Assembly (NCBI RefSeq): GCF_014203545.1
Contig: NZ_JACHJG010000017.1
Span: 113,631 to 177,630, forward strand
Reading direction: 5' to 3'
Length of the DNA: 64,000 nt
From: Streptomyces netropsis
GTDB taxonomy: Bacteria > Actinomycetota > Actinomycetes > Streptomycetales > Streptomycetaceae
The notes below the pieces were generated by a model, which saw nothing but the letters and a program-made list of their open reading frames with translations, made no database searches and was not told the DNA's origin. Positions 1 to 10,078 of the stretch are shown in pieces. Position 1 is the first letter of the stretch, and every line of letters starts with the position of its first letter. Made by a program: the position numbers and the translations under genes.

Positions 1-1455
<1,455 letters not shown>

Positions 1456-1493
1456 TCAGCAGGATGTGACCGGCGCCCCAGGGCCCGGAATGG

Positions 1494-1533
1494 ATGCCGC
1501 ACCACCCAGGTTATTAGCCTGGGGGTGCGGCAT
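1494..1533. terminator. Hairpin between ftsH and folE
   Basis: The inverted repeat has arms 1494-1510 and 1518-1533 with one unpaired base on the left arm, and the loop is TTATTAG. There is no T-run after it, so it is either a Streptomyces-type I-shaped terminator of ftsH or a structure near the folE promoter. Confidence 0.55.
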
Positions 1534-1586
1534 CTCGCATGTCCGGGCCGCGCAGTGCGAACGTACGAGAGAACGAGGCAACTCCC

Positions 1587-2192
1587 ATGACCGACCCGGT
1601 GACGCTGGACATCGAGGGCCCCGTCGGCGCATTCGACGAGAAGCGGGCCGAGAACGCCGTCCGCGAGCTGCTCATCGCGGTCGGGGAGGACCCGGACCGG
1701 GAGGGCCTGCGCGAGACGCCGGCGCGCGTCGCGCGGGCGTACAAGGAGATCTTCGCGGGGCTGTGGCAGGAGCCCGAGGACGTCCTGACCACGACGTTCG
1801 ACATCGGCCACGACGAGATGGTGCTGGTGCGGGACATCGAGGTCTACAGCACCTGTGAGCACCACCTGGTGCCGTTCCACGGGGTGGCGCACGTCGGCTA
1901 CATCCCGGCGACGAGCGGGAAGATAACGGGCCTGTCGAAGCTGGCCCGTCTGGTGGACGTCTACGCCCGCCGTCCGCAGGTGCAGGAGCGGCTCACGACG
2001 CAGATCGCCGACTCGCTGATGGAGATCCTCGAGCCGCGCGGCGTGGTCGTGGTCATCGAGTGCGAGCACATGTGCATGTCAATGCGGGGCATCCGGAAGC
2101 CCGGTGCCAAAACGCTGACGTCGGCGGTGCGGGGCCAGCTGCGTGACCCCGCTACCCGCGCGGAGGCGATGAGCCTGATCATGGCCCGCTGA
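1587..2192 (+). CDS. folE: GTP cyclohydrolase I
   Basis: Converts GTP to 7,8-dihydroneopterin triphosphate, the first step of tetrahydrofolate (and other pterin) synthesis; a cytosolic homodecamer. The 201-residue length is normal. Zinc ligands are seen in the TCEHHLVPF motif and in the CEHMCMSMRG motif near the C-terminus. The ATG at 1587 was chosen because the family N-terminus begins close before the conserved helix and a purine-rich GAACGAGG lies upstream; an in-frame ATG at 1539 would add 16 unconserved residues that cross the ftsH-folE spacer. Other folate genes (folP, folB, folK) follow on the same strand after an inserted divergent pair. Confidence 0.96.
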   Translation: MTDPVTLDIEGPVGAFDEKRAENAVRELLIAVGEDPDREGLRETPARVARAYKEIFAGLWQEPEDVLTTTFDIGHDEMVLVRDIEVYSTCEHHLVPFHGVAHVGYIPATSGKITGLSKLARLVDVYARRPQVQERLTTQIADSLMEILEPRGVVVVIECEHMCMSMRGIRKPGAKTLTSAVRGQLRDPATRAEAMSLIMAR

Positions 2193-2208
2193 GGCGGGCC
2201 GTGGGGCG

Positions 2209-3318
2209 CTACGCGCTGAGGCGGCTGCCCATCCACTGAAGGGTGGGGTTCAGCTCACGGCGCCACGTGTTGAAGTTGTGGCCGCCGCTGTCGAGGATGA
2301 TCGAGGAGACCCGGGCGTCACCCTTGGCCATCTTGATGAACTTCAGGGTGTCCTTGTAGTTGTGCTCGCCCTGCTCGCTGCTGGTCACCAGGACCGAGAT
2401 CGGCGGGGTCTTCGTGTTCTTCAGCCGCCACATCACGTTGTTCTCGTTCTCCAGCTTCTTGCTGCCGCCGAAGAGGGAACCGGTGGTGGGGTCCTGCAGG
2501 GCCTTGTAGTAGCCGGAGAGCGAGGCGGCGGCGCCGTAGGCCTCGGGGTGGCGCATGGCGATCTTCAGCGCGCAGTAGCCGCCGGTCGAGTTGCCGATGA
2601 TGCCCCAGTTCGCGGCCTTGTCGCCGACGCGGTAACGCTGGGAGACCGCCTTGCGGAGATCCTTCGTGAAGAAGGTCTCGGCCTGGGGGCCGTCGGGTAT
2701 GTCGATGCATTCGGTGTCGCGCTGCCCCACCACGGACGGCCGCATCATGACCAGGATGGTGGGCTGCATCTTCTTCGCCTTGGCGAGCTTGTGCGCGCGC
2801 ACCGGGTAGTCCAGGCCCTTGATGAGGGCCTCGGAGGTGCCCGGGTAGCCGGTCAGGACGACCGAGGCCGGAAAGTTCTTCTTCGCGTACTCCGGCTGGA
2901 AGTACTCCGGCGGCAGGTAGACGTAGGCCGGGCCGTTGATCTTCGAGTCCACACCCGCGACGTTGATCTTCTCGATCTTGCCGCCGACCCGCGGCACGTC
3001 GCCGCGCGGCACCTTCACCGCCTGCGTGCTCACGACCTGCACCCGCTTGCCGCTGGCGCTGTGGTCGACGACGACGCCCTCCGACTTGACCTGACCGAAG
3101 AGGTCGGCCCAGGAGCCGTAGAAGCCGAAGGACTGGTTCGCCCACAGGCCTATCGCCGCGAACAGCGTCAGCTGCGTGGCCAGCATCATGCCGACGCGGC
3201 CGAGGATCGATCCGATGCTCTTCTTGCCCAGGCGGGGCCAGAGCCAAATGGTCAACGCGAAGAGCACTACCGCAGCCGAGATGGCCAGCAGTAGTACCGC
3301 CATGCTGGTGAGACCCAT
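2209..3318 (-). CDS. Membrane-anchored alpha/beta-hydrolase (esterase family)
   Basis: A 369-residue protein with two N-terminal hydrophobic segments (about residues 6-26 and 37-60), then an extracytoplasmic esterase D/antigen-85-like alpha/beta-hydrolase domain. The nucleophile serine is in GNSTGGYCAL (G-x-S-x-G), with a plausible catalytic histidine in GGHNFNTW near the C-terminus. Substrate is not determined by sequence. It is divergent from the MprF-like aminoacyl-lipid synthase gene, and in other bacteria such synthases are paired with aminoacyl-phosphatidylglycerol hydrolases, so that role is possible (inference). The frame stays open far upstream into the folP region, but that extension is antisense to real genes; the ATG at 3318 begins a normal membrane anchor. 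It ends 16 bp from the folE stop, convergent. Confidence 0.85.
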   Translation of the reverse strand: MGLTSMAVLLLAISAAVVLFALTIWLWPRLGKKSIGSILGRVGMMLATQLTLFAAIGLWANQSFGFYGSWADLFGQVKSEGVVVDHSASGKRVQVVSTQAVKVPRGDVPRVGGKIEKINVAGVDSKINGPAYVYLPPEYFQPEYAKKNFPASVVLTGYPGTSEALIKGLDYPVRAHKLAKAKKMQPTILVMMRPSVVGQRDTECIDIPDGPQAETFFTKDLRKAVSQRYRVGDKAANWGIIGNSTGGYCALKIAMRHPEAYGAAASLSGYYKALQDPTTGSLFGGSKKLENENNVMWRLKNTKTPPISVLVTSSEQGEHNYKDTLKFIKMAKGDARVSSIILDSGGHNFNTWRRELNPTLQWMGSRLSA

Positions 3319-3392
3319 GAGGTGCTTTCTGCCAGAGCGACCGGAAGCCCGAGTCGCGGAATGGTTACTTCTTTCCGGGCTTGGCCCCCGGC

Positions 3393-3418
3393 GGAACCTC
3401 AACCCCGAAACCGTCGTC
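3393..3418 (+). promoter_or_regulatory. Candidate SigE-type (ECF) promoter of the MprF-like gene
   Basis: GGAAC at 3393-3397 and CGTC at 3415-3418 are separated by 17 nt, matching the ECF sigma-E pattern known in Streptomyces (GGAAC / CGTC). Transcription would begin about 60 nt before the start codon at 3490. A second, unrelated -10-like TAAAGT lies about 20 bp further downstream. Not tested; based on spacing and sequence only. Confidence 0.45.
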
Positions 3419-3489
3419 CTACAGGGCGCATAAAGTCCGGGCGCTGCCGCCAGACGGCGCAGGTCCACTCGACAGGACGACGGGAAGAG

Positions 3490-5343
3490 ATGTCTGTCAG
3501 GGTAGATGGCAAAAAGTCCGATGGGGTTCCCGAGGGGGACAAGCCACTGTCGAGGCTCGCGCGCATCGTCAGAGGGCCGAAGCCCGAGAACGTGCCTGCC
3601 GTCGTGGGCACGGTCGCCGCGCTCATCGGTCTGGCGGACATCGTGGCCGGGGTCGTCCCCCGGTACCGGTGGAGCAGGATGCACGCGCTCTCCGAGGTGC
3701 TTCCCGGCACGGTGACCCAGCTGGCCGCGGCCGGCTCGATCATCGTCGGCATCCTGCTGCTGATGCTCGCCCACGGCCTCAAGCGCGCCAAGCAGCGCGC
3801 CTGGCTCGCCGCCGTCGTGGTGCTGCCGATCGGCGCCGCCGCGCAGCTGATCTACCAGCACTCCCGCATCGGCACCCTTCTCACGCTGCTGCTCTTCGGC
3901 TACCTGCTCCGGCACAAGAAGTCCTTTGCCGCGCTGCCGGACCCCCGCAGCCGCTGGAAGGCGGTCGCCAACTTCATCCTCATGGGCGGGGCCAGCTTCG
4001 GCCTCGGCTGGGTGATCGTCGGCTCCCACGCGAACAAGATGGTCGGCGACCCGCCGGTGCTGGAGCAGATCGAGCACGTCATCTGGGGCCTCTTCGGCTT
4101 TGAAGGATCGATCCGCTACACCGGCGGCGTCGACTACACCGTCGGCTACTCCCTCGGTGCCCTCGGTCTGCTGACCGTGGCCACCACCGCCTACCTGGCC
4201 TTCCGCCCGGCGTACCCGGCGCCCGTCCTCACCGAGGAGGACGAGGACCGGCTGCGCGAGCTGCTCGCCAAGCACGGCGAGCGCGACTCGCTCGGCCACT
4301 TCGCGCTGCGCCGCGACAAGAGCGTCGTCTTCTCGCCCTCCGGCAAGGCCGCCGTCTCCTACCGCGTCGTCTCCGGCGTGATGCTCGCCAGTGGTGACCC
4401 CATCGGTGACGTCGAGGCCTGGCCGGGCGCGATAGAGCAGTTCATGGAGCTGGCCAAGCGCCACTCCTGGACCCCCGCGGTCGCCGGCTGCAGCGAGACC
4501 GGCGGTGAGGTGTGGACCCGTGAGACCGGTCTGGACGCCCTGGAGATGGGCGACGAGGCCATCGTCGACGTGGCCGACTTCAGTCTCTCCGGACGCTCCA
4601 TGCGCAACGTCCGCCAGATGGTCAAGCGCATCGAGCGCAACGGCTACAGCACCAAGGTGCGCCGGGTCGGGGACCTGAGCCCCGAGGAGCTCGAGGTCGT
4701 CCAGAAGGCCGCCAACGCCTGGCGCGACACCGAGGACGAGCGCGGCTTCTCCATGGCGCTGGGCCGGATCGGCGACCCCAAGGACCTGGACGCCGTCATC
4801 GCCACCGCCCACAAGGACCCGGAGGAGGGCGAGGACGTCGCCTTCGGCGACCTCAAGGCCATGCAGCACTACGTGCCGTGGGGCCCGGAGGGCAGCTCGC
4901 TGGAGCTCATGCGCCGTGACCGCAGCGCCGACCCGGGCATGAACGAGCTGCTGATCGTCGCCTTCCTGCAGGCGGCGCCCGACCTCAAGATCAAGCGCAT
5001 GTCGCTGAACTTCGCGTTCTTCCGCTCCGCCCTCGAGCGCGGCGGCAAGCTCGGCGCGGGCCCGGTGGTCCGCATCCAGCGCACGGTGCTGATCTTCCTG
5101 TCGCGCTGGTTCCAGATCGAGTCGCTGTACAAGTTCAACGAGAAGTTCCGGCCGCGCTGGGAGCCGCGCTTCATCGTCTTCCCGAACAGCCGCGACCTGC
5201 CCCGCATCGGCTTCGCGATGATGCAGGCGGAGGGCTTCCTGGAGCTGCCGCGGCTGCTGCGCCGCCGCCCGGCGGAGCCGAAGCCCTACGCGCAGGACGA
5301 GGACAGCGCCCCGGCGCAGAGCGAGGTCACTCGCGCGGCCTGA
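3490..5343 (+). CDS. MprF-like aminoacyl-phosphatidylglycerol synthase (DUF2156)
   Basis: A 617-residue integral membrane protein. The N-terminal half has about six hydrophobic segments; the C-terminal half (about residues 270-590) is the DUF2156/GNAT-like synthase domain of phosphatidylglycerol lysyl- or alanyl-transferases, with conserved stretches such as GDPIGD and the MSLNFAFFRS region. The family moves an amino acid from aminoacyl-tRNA to phosphatidylglycerol, lowering surface negative charge and protecting against cationic antimicrobials. Which amino acid is used cannot be read. No lysyl-tRNA synthetase domain is fused. The ATG at 3490 follows GGGAAGAG; an earlier in-frame start (3322) would run through the divergent promoter region. 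A SigE-type promoter is seen upstream, and a terminator follows. Confidence 0.88.
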   Translation: MSVRVDGKKSDGVPEGDKPLSRLARIVRGPKPENVPAVVGTVAALIGLADIVAGVVPRYRWSRMHALSEVLPGTVTQLAAAGSIIVGILLLMLAHGLKRAKQRAWLAAVVVLPIGAAAQLIYQHSRIGTLLTLLLFGYLLRHKKSFAALPDPRSRWKAVANFILMGGASFGLGWVIVGSHANKMVGDPPVLEQIEHVIWGLFGFEGSIRYTGGVDYTVGYSLGALGLLTVATTAYLAFRPAYPAPVLTEEDEDRLRELLAKHGERDSLGHFALRRDKSVVFSPSGKAAVSYRVVSGVMLASGDPIGDVEAWPGAIEQFMELAKRHSWTPAVAGCSETGGEVWTRETGLDALEMGDEAIVDVADFSLSGRSMRNVRQMVKRIERNGYSTKVRRVGDLSPEELEVVQKAANAWRDTEDERGFSMALGRIGDPKDLDAVIATAHKDPEEGEDVAFGDLKAMQHYVPWGPEGSSLELMRRDRSADPGMNELLIVAFLQAAPDLKIKRMSLNFAFFRSALERGGKLGAGPVVRIQRTVLIFLSRWFQIESLYKFNEKFRPRWEPRFIVFPNSRDLPRIGFAMMQAEGFLELPRLLRRRPAEPKPYAQDEDSAPAQSEVTRAA

Positions 5344-5374
5344 CCGCGCGGCGGCCGAATGAAGAGTGCGTGAA

Positions 5375-5410
5375 AACGCCCCCTGTCCGACCTTTCGGGC
5401 AGGGGGCGTT
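5375..5410 (+). terminator. Rho-independent terminator after the MprF-like gene
   Basis: Perfect 11-bp stem (5375-5385 with 5400-5410), loop of 14 nt, followed by TCTCTTT. It sits between the MprF-like stop and folP. Confidence 0.85.
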
Positions 5411-5439
5411 CTCTTTGCCGCACGCCCTAGGCTGGTGGC

Positions 5440-6330
5440 ATGAGTACGTTGCGCGGTCGTTTCGGACCTGTCGGGCTGCCGGAGTGGGACCGCTGTGCGG
5501 TGATGGGCGTCGTCAACGTCACGCCCGATTCGTTCTCCGACGGCGGCCACTGGTTCGATACCGCCGCGGCGGTCAAGCGGGGCCTGGACCTGGTCACGGG
5601 CGGCGCCGACCTGGTCGACGTGGGCGGCGAGTCCACCCGGCCCGGCGCGCCGCGGGTGGACGAGGCGGAGGAGCTGCGCCGGGTGATCCCGGTGGTGCGC
5701 GGCCTGGCCGGCGAGGGCGTGGTGGTGTCCGTGGACACCATGCGGGCCGCGGTCGCGGAGGCGGCGGTCACGGCCGGCGCGGTGCTGGTCAACGACGTGA
5801 GCGGCGGGCTCGCCGACCCGGAGATGGTGCCCGTGGTGGCCGCGGCCGACGTGCCGTTCGTGGTGATGCACTGGCGCGGTTTCAGCGCCGACATGAACAG
5901 CCGCGCCGTCTACGGGGACGTGGTCGCCGAGGTGCTCGCCGAGCTGCGGCAGCGGGTGGAGGCCGTCGTCGACGGGGGCGTCGACCCCCGGCGGATCGTG
6001 GTGGACCCGGGACTGGGCTTCGCGAAGAACGCCGAGCACGATCTGGCGCTGGTCGCCCGGCTGGCGCACCTGCGCCGGGAGCTGGACCTGCCGATGCTGG
6101 TGGCGGCCTCCCGGAAGCGGTTCCTCGGCCGGGTACTGGCAGGGGACGAGGGCAGCCCGCCACCGGCCCGCGAGCGGGACGCGGCGACGGCCGCCGTCTC
6201 CGCCCTCGCGGCGCGCGAGGGCGCGTGGGCGGTGCGGGTGCACGAAGTGGGCGCGAGCGCGGACGCCGTCCGTGTCGCGAGAGCCGTAGAGGGCGCAGCG
6301 GCCGCGGCCGGCGCCGAGGGGGCCTGGTGA
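5440..6330 (+). CDS. folP: Dihydropteroate synthase
   Basis: Condenses p-aminobenzoate with 6-hydroxymethyl-7,8-dihydropterin diphosphate to form 7,8-dihydropteroate; the sulfonamide target. 296 residues, a TIM barrel. Visible motifs: GVVNVTPDSFSDGG (loop 1), VDVGGESTRPGA (loop 2), VNDVSGG, VVDPGLGFAKN and the loop 7 SRKRFLG. The ATG at 5440 lies 6 nt after a -10-like TAGGCT (5428-5433) with no ribosome binding site, so it is probably leaderless. Its stop overlaps the GTG of the next gene by 4 nt. Confidence 0.97.
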   Translation: MSTLRGRFGPVGLPEWDRCAVMGVVNVTPDSFSDGGHWFDTAAAVKRGLDLVTGGADLVDVGGESTRPGAPRVDEAEELRRVIPVVRGLAGEGVVVSVDTMRAAVAEAAVTAGAVLVNDVSGGLADPEMVPVVAAADVPFVVMHWRGFSADMNSRAVYGDVVAEVLAELRQRVEAVVDGGVDPRRIVVDPGLGFAKNAEHDLALVARLAHLRRELDLPMLVAASRKRFLGRVLAGDEGSPPPARERDAATAAVSALAAREGAWAVRVHEVGASADAVRVARAVEGAAAAAGAEGAW

Positions 6331-6806
6331 GCACAGCGCGTACGGACAGCGAGCGGGTCGAGCTGGCGAACACCGCGCTGTACGAGGCGGTGGAGCGCGG
6401 CGACACGGTGGCCATGGAGGGGCTGTGGCTGGACAGCCCCGACGTCGACGTCTCGTGCGTGCACCCGGGGTGGCCGGTGCTGCGGGGCCGGGGCGAGGTG
6501 CTCCGTTCGTACGCGCTGATCATGGCGAGCACCGACTACATCCAGTTCTTCCTCACCGACGTCGAGGTGGCGGTGGCCGGTGACACGGCCTTGGTGACCT
6601 GCACGGAGAACATCCTCAGTGGTGGCCCGGCGGAGACGGAGGGCGAGCTGGGGCCGCTGGTGGGCCAGCTGGTCGTGGCGACGAACGTCTTCCGGCGGGT
6701 GGGGGAGGACTGGAAGGTCTGGTCCCACCACGGTTCGCCGGTGCTCGCGGGCCGGGAGGACGAAGAGGACGAGGAAGAGGAGCCGGGCGGTCCGGAGCGG
6801 GCGTGA
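6327..6806 (+). CDS. NTF2-like (SnoaL-type) domain protein
   Basis: A 159-residue protein with a single NTF2-like alpha+beta barrel (about residues 6-140) and an acidic tail of mostly Glu and Asp. The pattern 'HPGWPVLRGRGEVLRSY' and a terminal 'WKVWSHHGSPV' strand match the small SnoaL/DUF4440-type family. The GTG at 6327 overlaps the folP stop (GTGA), so the two are translationally coupled. The fold serves as enzyme or ligand binder in many pathways; its role within the folate operon is unknown. No signal peptide is seen, so cytosolic. Confidence 0.85.
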   Translation: MSTARTDSERVELANTALYEAVERGDTVAMEGLWLDSPDVDVSCVHPGWPVLRGRGEVLRSYALIMASTDYIQFFLTDVEVAVAGDTALVTCTENILSGGPAETEGELGPLVGQLVVATNVFRRVGEDWKVWSHHGSPVLAGREDEEDEEEEPGGPERA

Positions 6807-7148
6807 TCCGGCGTCGGCGGTGTGCGAGGAGGGTGCTGCGCCAGTGGCATGCGTCACTTGTGGGGCGTGGGTTCCGTCACGGCGCAACGTCAGTGTGAGG
6901 GGAATGTGATCACTCGTTCGAGCTGCTTGCGGGCGGGGTAGGGGTGGAGCGCGAGGGCATCGGGTAAGCGCGGCGGGAGCCGTCTAGCACCGCATGCACT
7001 CCTTGTCCATAGCACCCGTGGGCGGGCACTGTCGGTGCGCGCAGGTAGATTCGAAGATGGGTAACCCGGCCGAAGGCAGGGGGACGGGCGATGTGCCGGC
7101 AGCGGTCGGCGCGCTCCCGCACACCGACAACCAGCAGGAGTGATTCGT
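6807..7148. other. Intergenic region upstream of folB
   Basis: 342 bp without a convincing gene. Short open frames on both strands lack ribosome binding sites and family resemblance. A -10-like TAGATT near 7047 could belong to a folB-folK promoter. No strong hairpin with a T-run is seen. Confidence 0.5.
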
Positions 7149-7508
7149 GTGGATCGTGTCGCGCTGCGCGGCTTGAAGGCTCGCGGACACCACGGGGTGT
7201 TCCCCCGGGAGCGCGAGGAGGGCCAGACCTTCATCGTGGACCTGGTGCTGAGCCTGGACACCCGGCCCGCCGCGGACGCGGACGACCTCGCGAAGACCGT
7301 GCACTACGGCGTGGTGGCCGAAGAGGTCGTCGGCGTGGTGCAAGGTGAGCCGGTCGACCTGATCGAGACTCTGGCCGAGCGAATCGCCCAGCAGTGCCTC
7401 AAGCACGAAGCGGTACGGGAGGTGGAGGTCGTCGTGCACAAGCCCGACGCCCCGATCACCGTGCCGTTCGACGATGTGACGATCACGATTACCCGGAGCC
7501 GAGTATGA
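7149..7508 (+). CDS. folB: Dihydroneopterin aldolase
   Basis: Cleaves 7,8-dihydroneopterin to 6-hydroxymethyl-7,8-dihydropterin and glycolaldehyde in folate synthesis. 119 residues, the normal size. The conserved GHHGVFPREREEGQTF segment holds the substrate glutamate/tyrosine region, and the VVHKPDAPI segment near the C-terminus holds the catalytic lysine. The GTG at 7149 is preferred over the in-frame GTG at 7140 because AGGAG (7136-7140) sits 8 nt before 7149. The stop overlaps the folK ATG (ATGA). Confidence 0.96.
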   Translation: MDRVALRGLKARGHHGVFPREREEGQTFIVDLVLSLDTRPAADADDLAKTVHYGVVAEEVVGVVQGEPVDLIETLAERIAQQCLKHEAVREVEVVVHKPDAPITVPFDDVTITITRSRV

Positions 7509-8098
7509 GCAGCAGCGACCCGACCGTGCAGCCGGTGCCCGCCTCCGTGGTGGAGCAGGTGGACGCCGCCGATGTGACGTTGAGCAATCCCAAGCGGGCG
7601 GTGATCTCGCTCGGCAGCAATCTGGGCAACCGCCTGGAGACCCTGCAGGGCGCGATCGACGCGCTGGAGGACACCCCGGGCCTGCGGGTCAAGGCGGTCT
7701 CCCCGGTGTACGAGACCCAGCCCTGGGGCGTCGACGCGGACTCGCAGCCGACGTATTACAACGCGGTGGTGCTGGTGAAGACCACGCTTCCGCCGGCCTC
7801 GCTGCTGGAGCGCGGGCACGCCATCGAGGAGGCCTTCGAGCGCGTGCGGGACGAGCGCTGGGGCCCCCGCACCCTTGATGTCGATATCGTTACCTATCAG
7901 GACGTTCTGTCGGACGACCCCTTGCTGACGCTGCCGCATCCGCGCGCCCATGAGCGCGCTTTCGTCCTGGTGCCGTGGTACGACGTGGACCCGGAGGCCG
8001 TGGTGCCCGGTCGCGGCCCGGTCGTCGAGCTGCTGTCCGGCGTCGGCACGGACGGCGTCAATCCGCGCGTCGACCTGGAACTTCGACTGCCCGAGTAG
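7505..8098 (+). CDS. folK: 2-amino-4-hydroxy-6-hydroxymethyldihydropteridine diphosphokinase
   Basis: Transfers pyrophosphate from ATP to 6-hydroxymethyl-7,8-dihydropterin, giving the folP substrate. 197 residues; the HPPK core is about residues 33-190, after a 30-residue N-terminal extension typical of actinobacterial copies. Key motifs: SLGSNLGNR, YETQPWG, and WGPRTLDVDIV with the metal-binding aspartates. Coupled to folB by a 4-nt overlap. Confidence 0.97.
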   Translation: MSSSDPTVQPVPASVVEQVDAADVTLSNPKRAVISLGSNLGNRLETLQGAIDALEDTPGLRVKAVSPVYETQPWGVDADSQPTYYNAVVLVKTTLPPASLLERGHAIEEAFERVRDERWGPRTLDVDIVTYQDVLSDDPLLTLPHPRAHERAFVLVPWYDVDPEAVVPGRGPVVELLSGVGTDGVNPRVDLELRLPE

Positions 8099-8151
8099 CC
8101 GTTGGGCCCATGTAGTTCCGGTGCGCCGAGGAATCATGGAGGAGCGACCCA

Positions 8152-8643
8152 GTGAAGCAACTGCGGGTCAGTGTGCTGGTCGGGCTGTTCGCGGTGGCCG
8201 GGATCCTGTCCTGGGCGGGCGCCCGGCTGTGGGACTCGGTCGGCACCCTGCCGAGGGTGCCGGTGGCAGCGCCCATCGTGCTGGCGGTCATCGCCGTCGT
8301 CCTGGCCGCGACCGCGTTCTCGCTGCGCGCCCGGCTGCGGGCCCAGCGTGAGCGGCGGCCCGGCGCCAAGGGCGTCGACCCGCTGCTGGCCGCCCGCGCG
8401 GTCGTCTTCGGCCAGGCGAGCGCACTCGTCGCGGCGCTGGTGGCGGGGATGTACGGCGGGGTGGGCGTCTTCCTGCTGATCGACGGCCTGGACGTTGCGG
8501 TCCGCCGGGACCAGGCGATCTACGCGGGCGCGTCCGTGCTCGCGGGCGCGTGCGTGGTGGCCGCGGCCTTCTTCCTGGAGCGCGTCTGCAAGCTCCCGGA
8601 GGACGACGACGAGAACGGCGGCACGACGGCGAAGGCGGCGTAG
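8152..8643 (+). CDS. DUF3180 family membrane protein
   Basis: 163 residues with four hydrophobic segments (about 4-24, 38-57, 85-110, 123-142) and a short acidic cytoplasmic tail. It matches the actinobacterial DUF3180 family, which regularly follows folK. No biochemical function is known. GTG start with GGAGGAG 8 nt upstream. A perfect 23-bp hairpin follows. Confidence 0.88.
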   Translation: MKQLRVSVLVGLFAVAGILSWAGARLWDSVGTLPRVPVAAPIVLAVIAVVLAATAFSLRARLRAQRERRPGAKGVDPLLAARAVVFGQASALVAALVAGMYGGVGVFLLIDGLDVAVRRDQAIYAGASVLAGACVVAAAFFLERVCKLPEDDDENGGTTAKAA

Positions 8644-8684
8644 CCGCCGCGGGTCGTGTGTCCGCACCTCCGCTGCGCGGCGGT

Positions 8685-8736
8685 GTCCTCAATCGCCGGA
8701 CGGGCTGCAAATACAGCCCGTCCGGCGATTGAGGAC
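8685..8736. repeat. Long perfect hairpin, Streptomyces interspersed repeat
   Basis: Arms 8685-8707 and 8714-8736 pair perfectly (23 bp) around a 6-nt loop CAAATA. The core CGCCGGACGGGCT and its complement is a sequence I know to recur throughout Streptomyces genomes. No T-run. It lies between convergent genes and may end transcription from both sides. A related partial copy is at 28189-28222. Confidence 0.8.
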
Positions 8737-8779
8737 GCGCCCGCAGGGCGCCCGCCGCCGCAGGCGGCACCGACAACCC

Positions 8780-9949
8780 CTAGACGCCGGGGATCGTCTC
8801 CAGCTCCACGTCACCCCGCGAAGCCCCCCGCGCATCCGCGTCGATCGAGCGCCGCAGCGCCTCGTGGAGCCGTGCCGGGGTGAGGACGCCCAGGAAGTGG
8901 TCGGCGTCCTCGCCGTCGAGGACGGCGATCCACCCGGCGTCGTGCTGGAGCATCGTGCTGAACGCCTGCTTGAGCGAGGCCCCCACGGGCAGCCAGGCGT
9001 CCATGCGCCGCGAGTGCCGGCGGACGGTGCCGTCGGCGGGGCCGGTCAGCGCGTCGGCGGAGACCCAGCCGTGCAGATGGTCCGCGTCGTCCAGGACGAC
9101 GGCCCAGCGCGCGCCCTCCGCGGCCAGCCGGGCGGCGGCGGTGACGATTTGGTCGTCGAGGTGGACGACCGGCGGCTGCTCCAGGTCGCCGGGCTCGATG
9201 GAGGTCACCGACAGGCGCTTGAGGCCGCGGTCGGCCCCGACGAAGTCGGCGACGTACGGCGTGGCGGGGGCGCCGAGGACCGCCGCGGGCGGGTCGAACT
9301 GCTCGATGCGCCCGTTGCCGTAGACGGCGATGCGGTCACCGAGGCGGACGGCCTCCTCGATGTCGTGCGTGACGAACAGGACGGTCTTGCGGACCTGGGA
9401 CTGCAGCCGCAGGAACTCGTTCTGCAAGTGCTCGCGGACGACGGGGTCGACCGCGCCGAAGGGTTCGTCCATCAGGAGCACGGGCGGGTCGGCGGCCAGG
9501 GCGCGCGCCACGCCGACCCGCTGGCGCTGCCCGCCGGAGAGCTGGTCGGGATAGCGGTCGCCGTAGACGGACGGGTCGAGGCCGACGAGGTCGAGCAACT
9601 CGGCCGCGCGGGCGCGGGCCTTCTTGCGCTGCCAGCCCAGCAGGTGCGGGACGGTCGCGGTGTTGTCCAGCACGGTCTTGTGCGGGAAGAGGCCGACCTG
9701 CTGGATGACGTAACCGATGCGGCGGCGCAGCTCCACGGGGTCGACCGTGGCGATGTCCTCGCCGTCGAGGTGGATGCGGCCGCTGGTCGGCTCGATCAGC
9801 CGGTTGACCATCTTCATCGTGGTGGTCTTGCCGCAGCCGGAGGGTCCGACGAGCGTGACCAGCTCGCCCTCCGCCACCTCGAACGACAGGTCGTCCACGG
9901 CGGTCGTGCCATCGGCGTAGCGCTTGGTGACGTGCTCGAAGCGGATCAT
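8780..9949 (-). CDS. Glycine betaine/choline ABC transporter ATP-binding protein (OpuCA/ProV type)
   Basis: 389-residue ATPase that powers osmoprotectant import. Walker A GPSGCGKTTT, signature LSGGQRQRVGVARAL, Walker B VLLMDEPFGAVDP and the switch histidine in VLFVTHD are present. After about residue 235 comes a C-terminal regulatory region resembling tandem CBS domains, as in ionic-strength-sensing OpuA/OpuC ATPases. The ATG at 9949 is preceded by GGGGAAG. Unusually, it is divergent from the two permease genes and the binding-protein gene instead of heading their operon. Confidence 0.92.
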   Translation of the reverse strand: MIRFEHVTKRYADGTTAVDDLSFEVAEGELVTLVGPSGCGKTTTMKMVNRLIEPTSGRIHLDGEDIATVDPVELRRRIGYVIQQVGLFPHKTVLDNTATVPHLLGWQRKKARARAAELLDLVGLDPSVYGDRYPDQLSGGQRQRVGVARALAADPPVLLMDEPFGAVDPVVREHLQNEFLRLQSQVRKTVLFVTHDIEEAVRLGDRIAVYGNGRIEQFDPPAAVLGAPATPYVADFVGADRGLKRLSVTSIEPGDLEQPPVVHLDDQIVTAAARLAAEGARWAVVLDDADHLHGWVSADALTGPADGTVRRHSRRMDAWLPVGASLKQAFSTMLQHDAGWIAVLDGEDADHFLGVLTPARLHEALRRSIDADARGASRGDVELETIPGV

Positions 9950-10078
9950 GCTTCCCCATTCTGGCCGTACTCCTGTCAGACATTGTTGCCGTTGTGTGGC
10001 GGCCGCAGTCGAATGTCAGTGCGCGGGGTTAGGGTCGCCAGTAACCGAGGGTCAAGGGCCAGGGGGAGGTGAGGGCGG

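Noticed and set aside
2209..6243. A 1344-residue open frame on the minus strand continuing upstream of the esterase
   Set aside because: Only the last 369 residues look like protein; the rest is antisense to the MprF-like gene and folP, a high-GC shadow frame.
7091..7348. Small open frame overlapping the start of folB
   Set aside because: Arg/Ser-rich frame-shadow overlapping a certain gene, no ribosome binding site.
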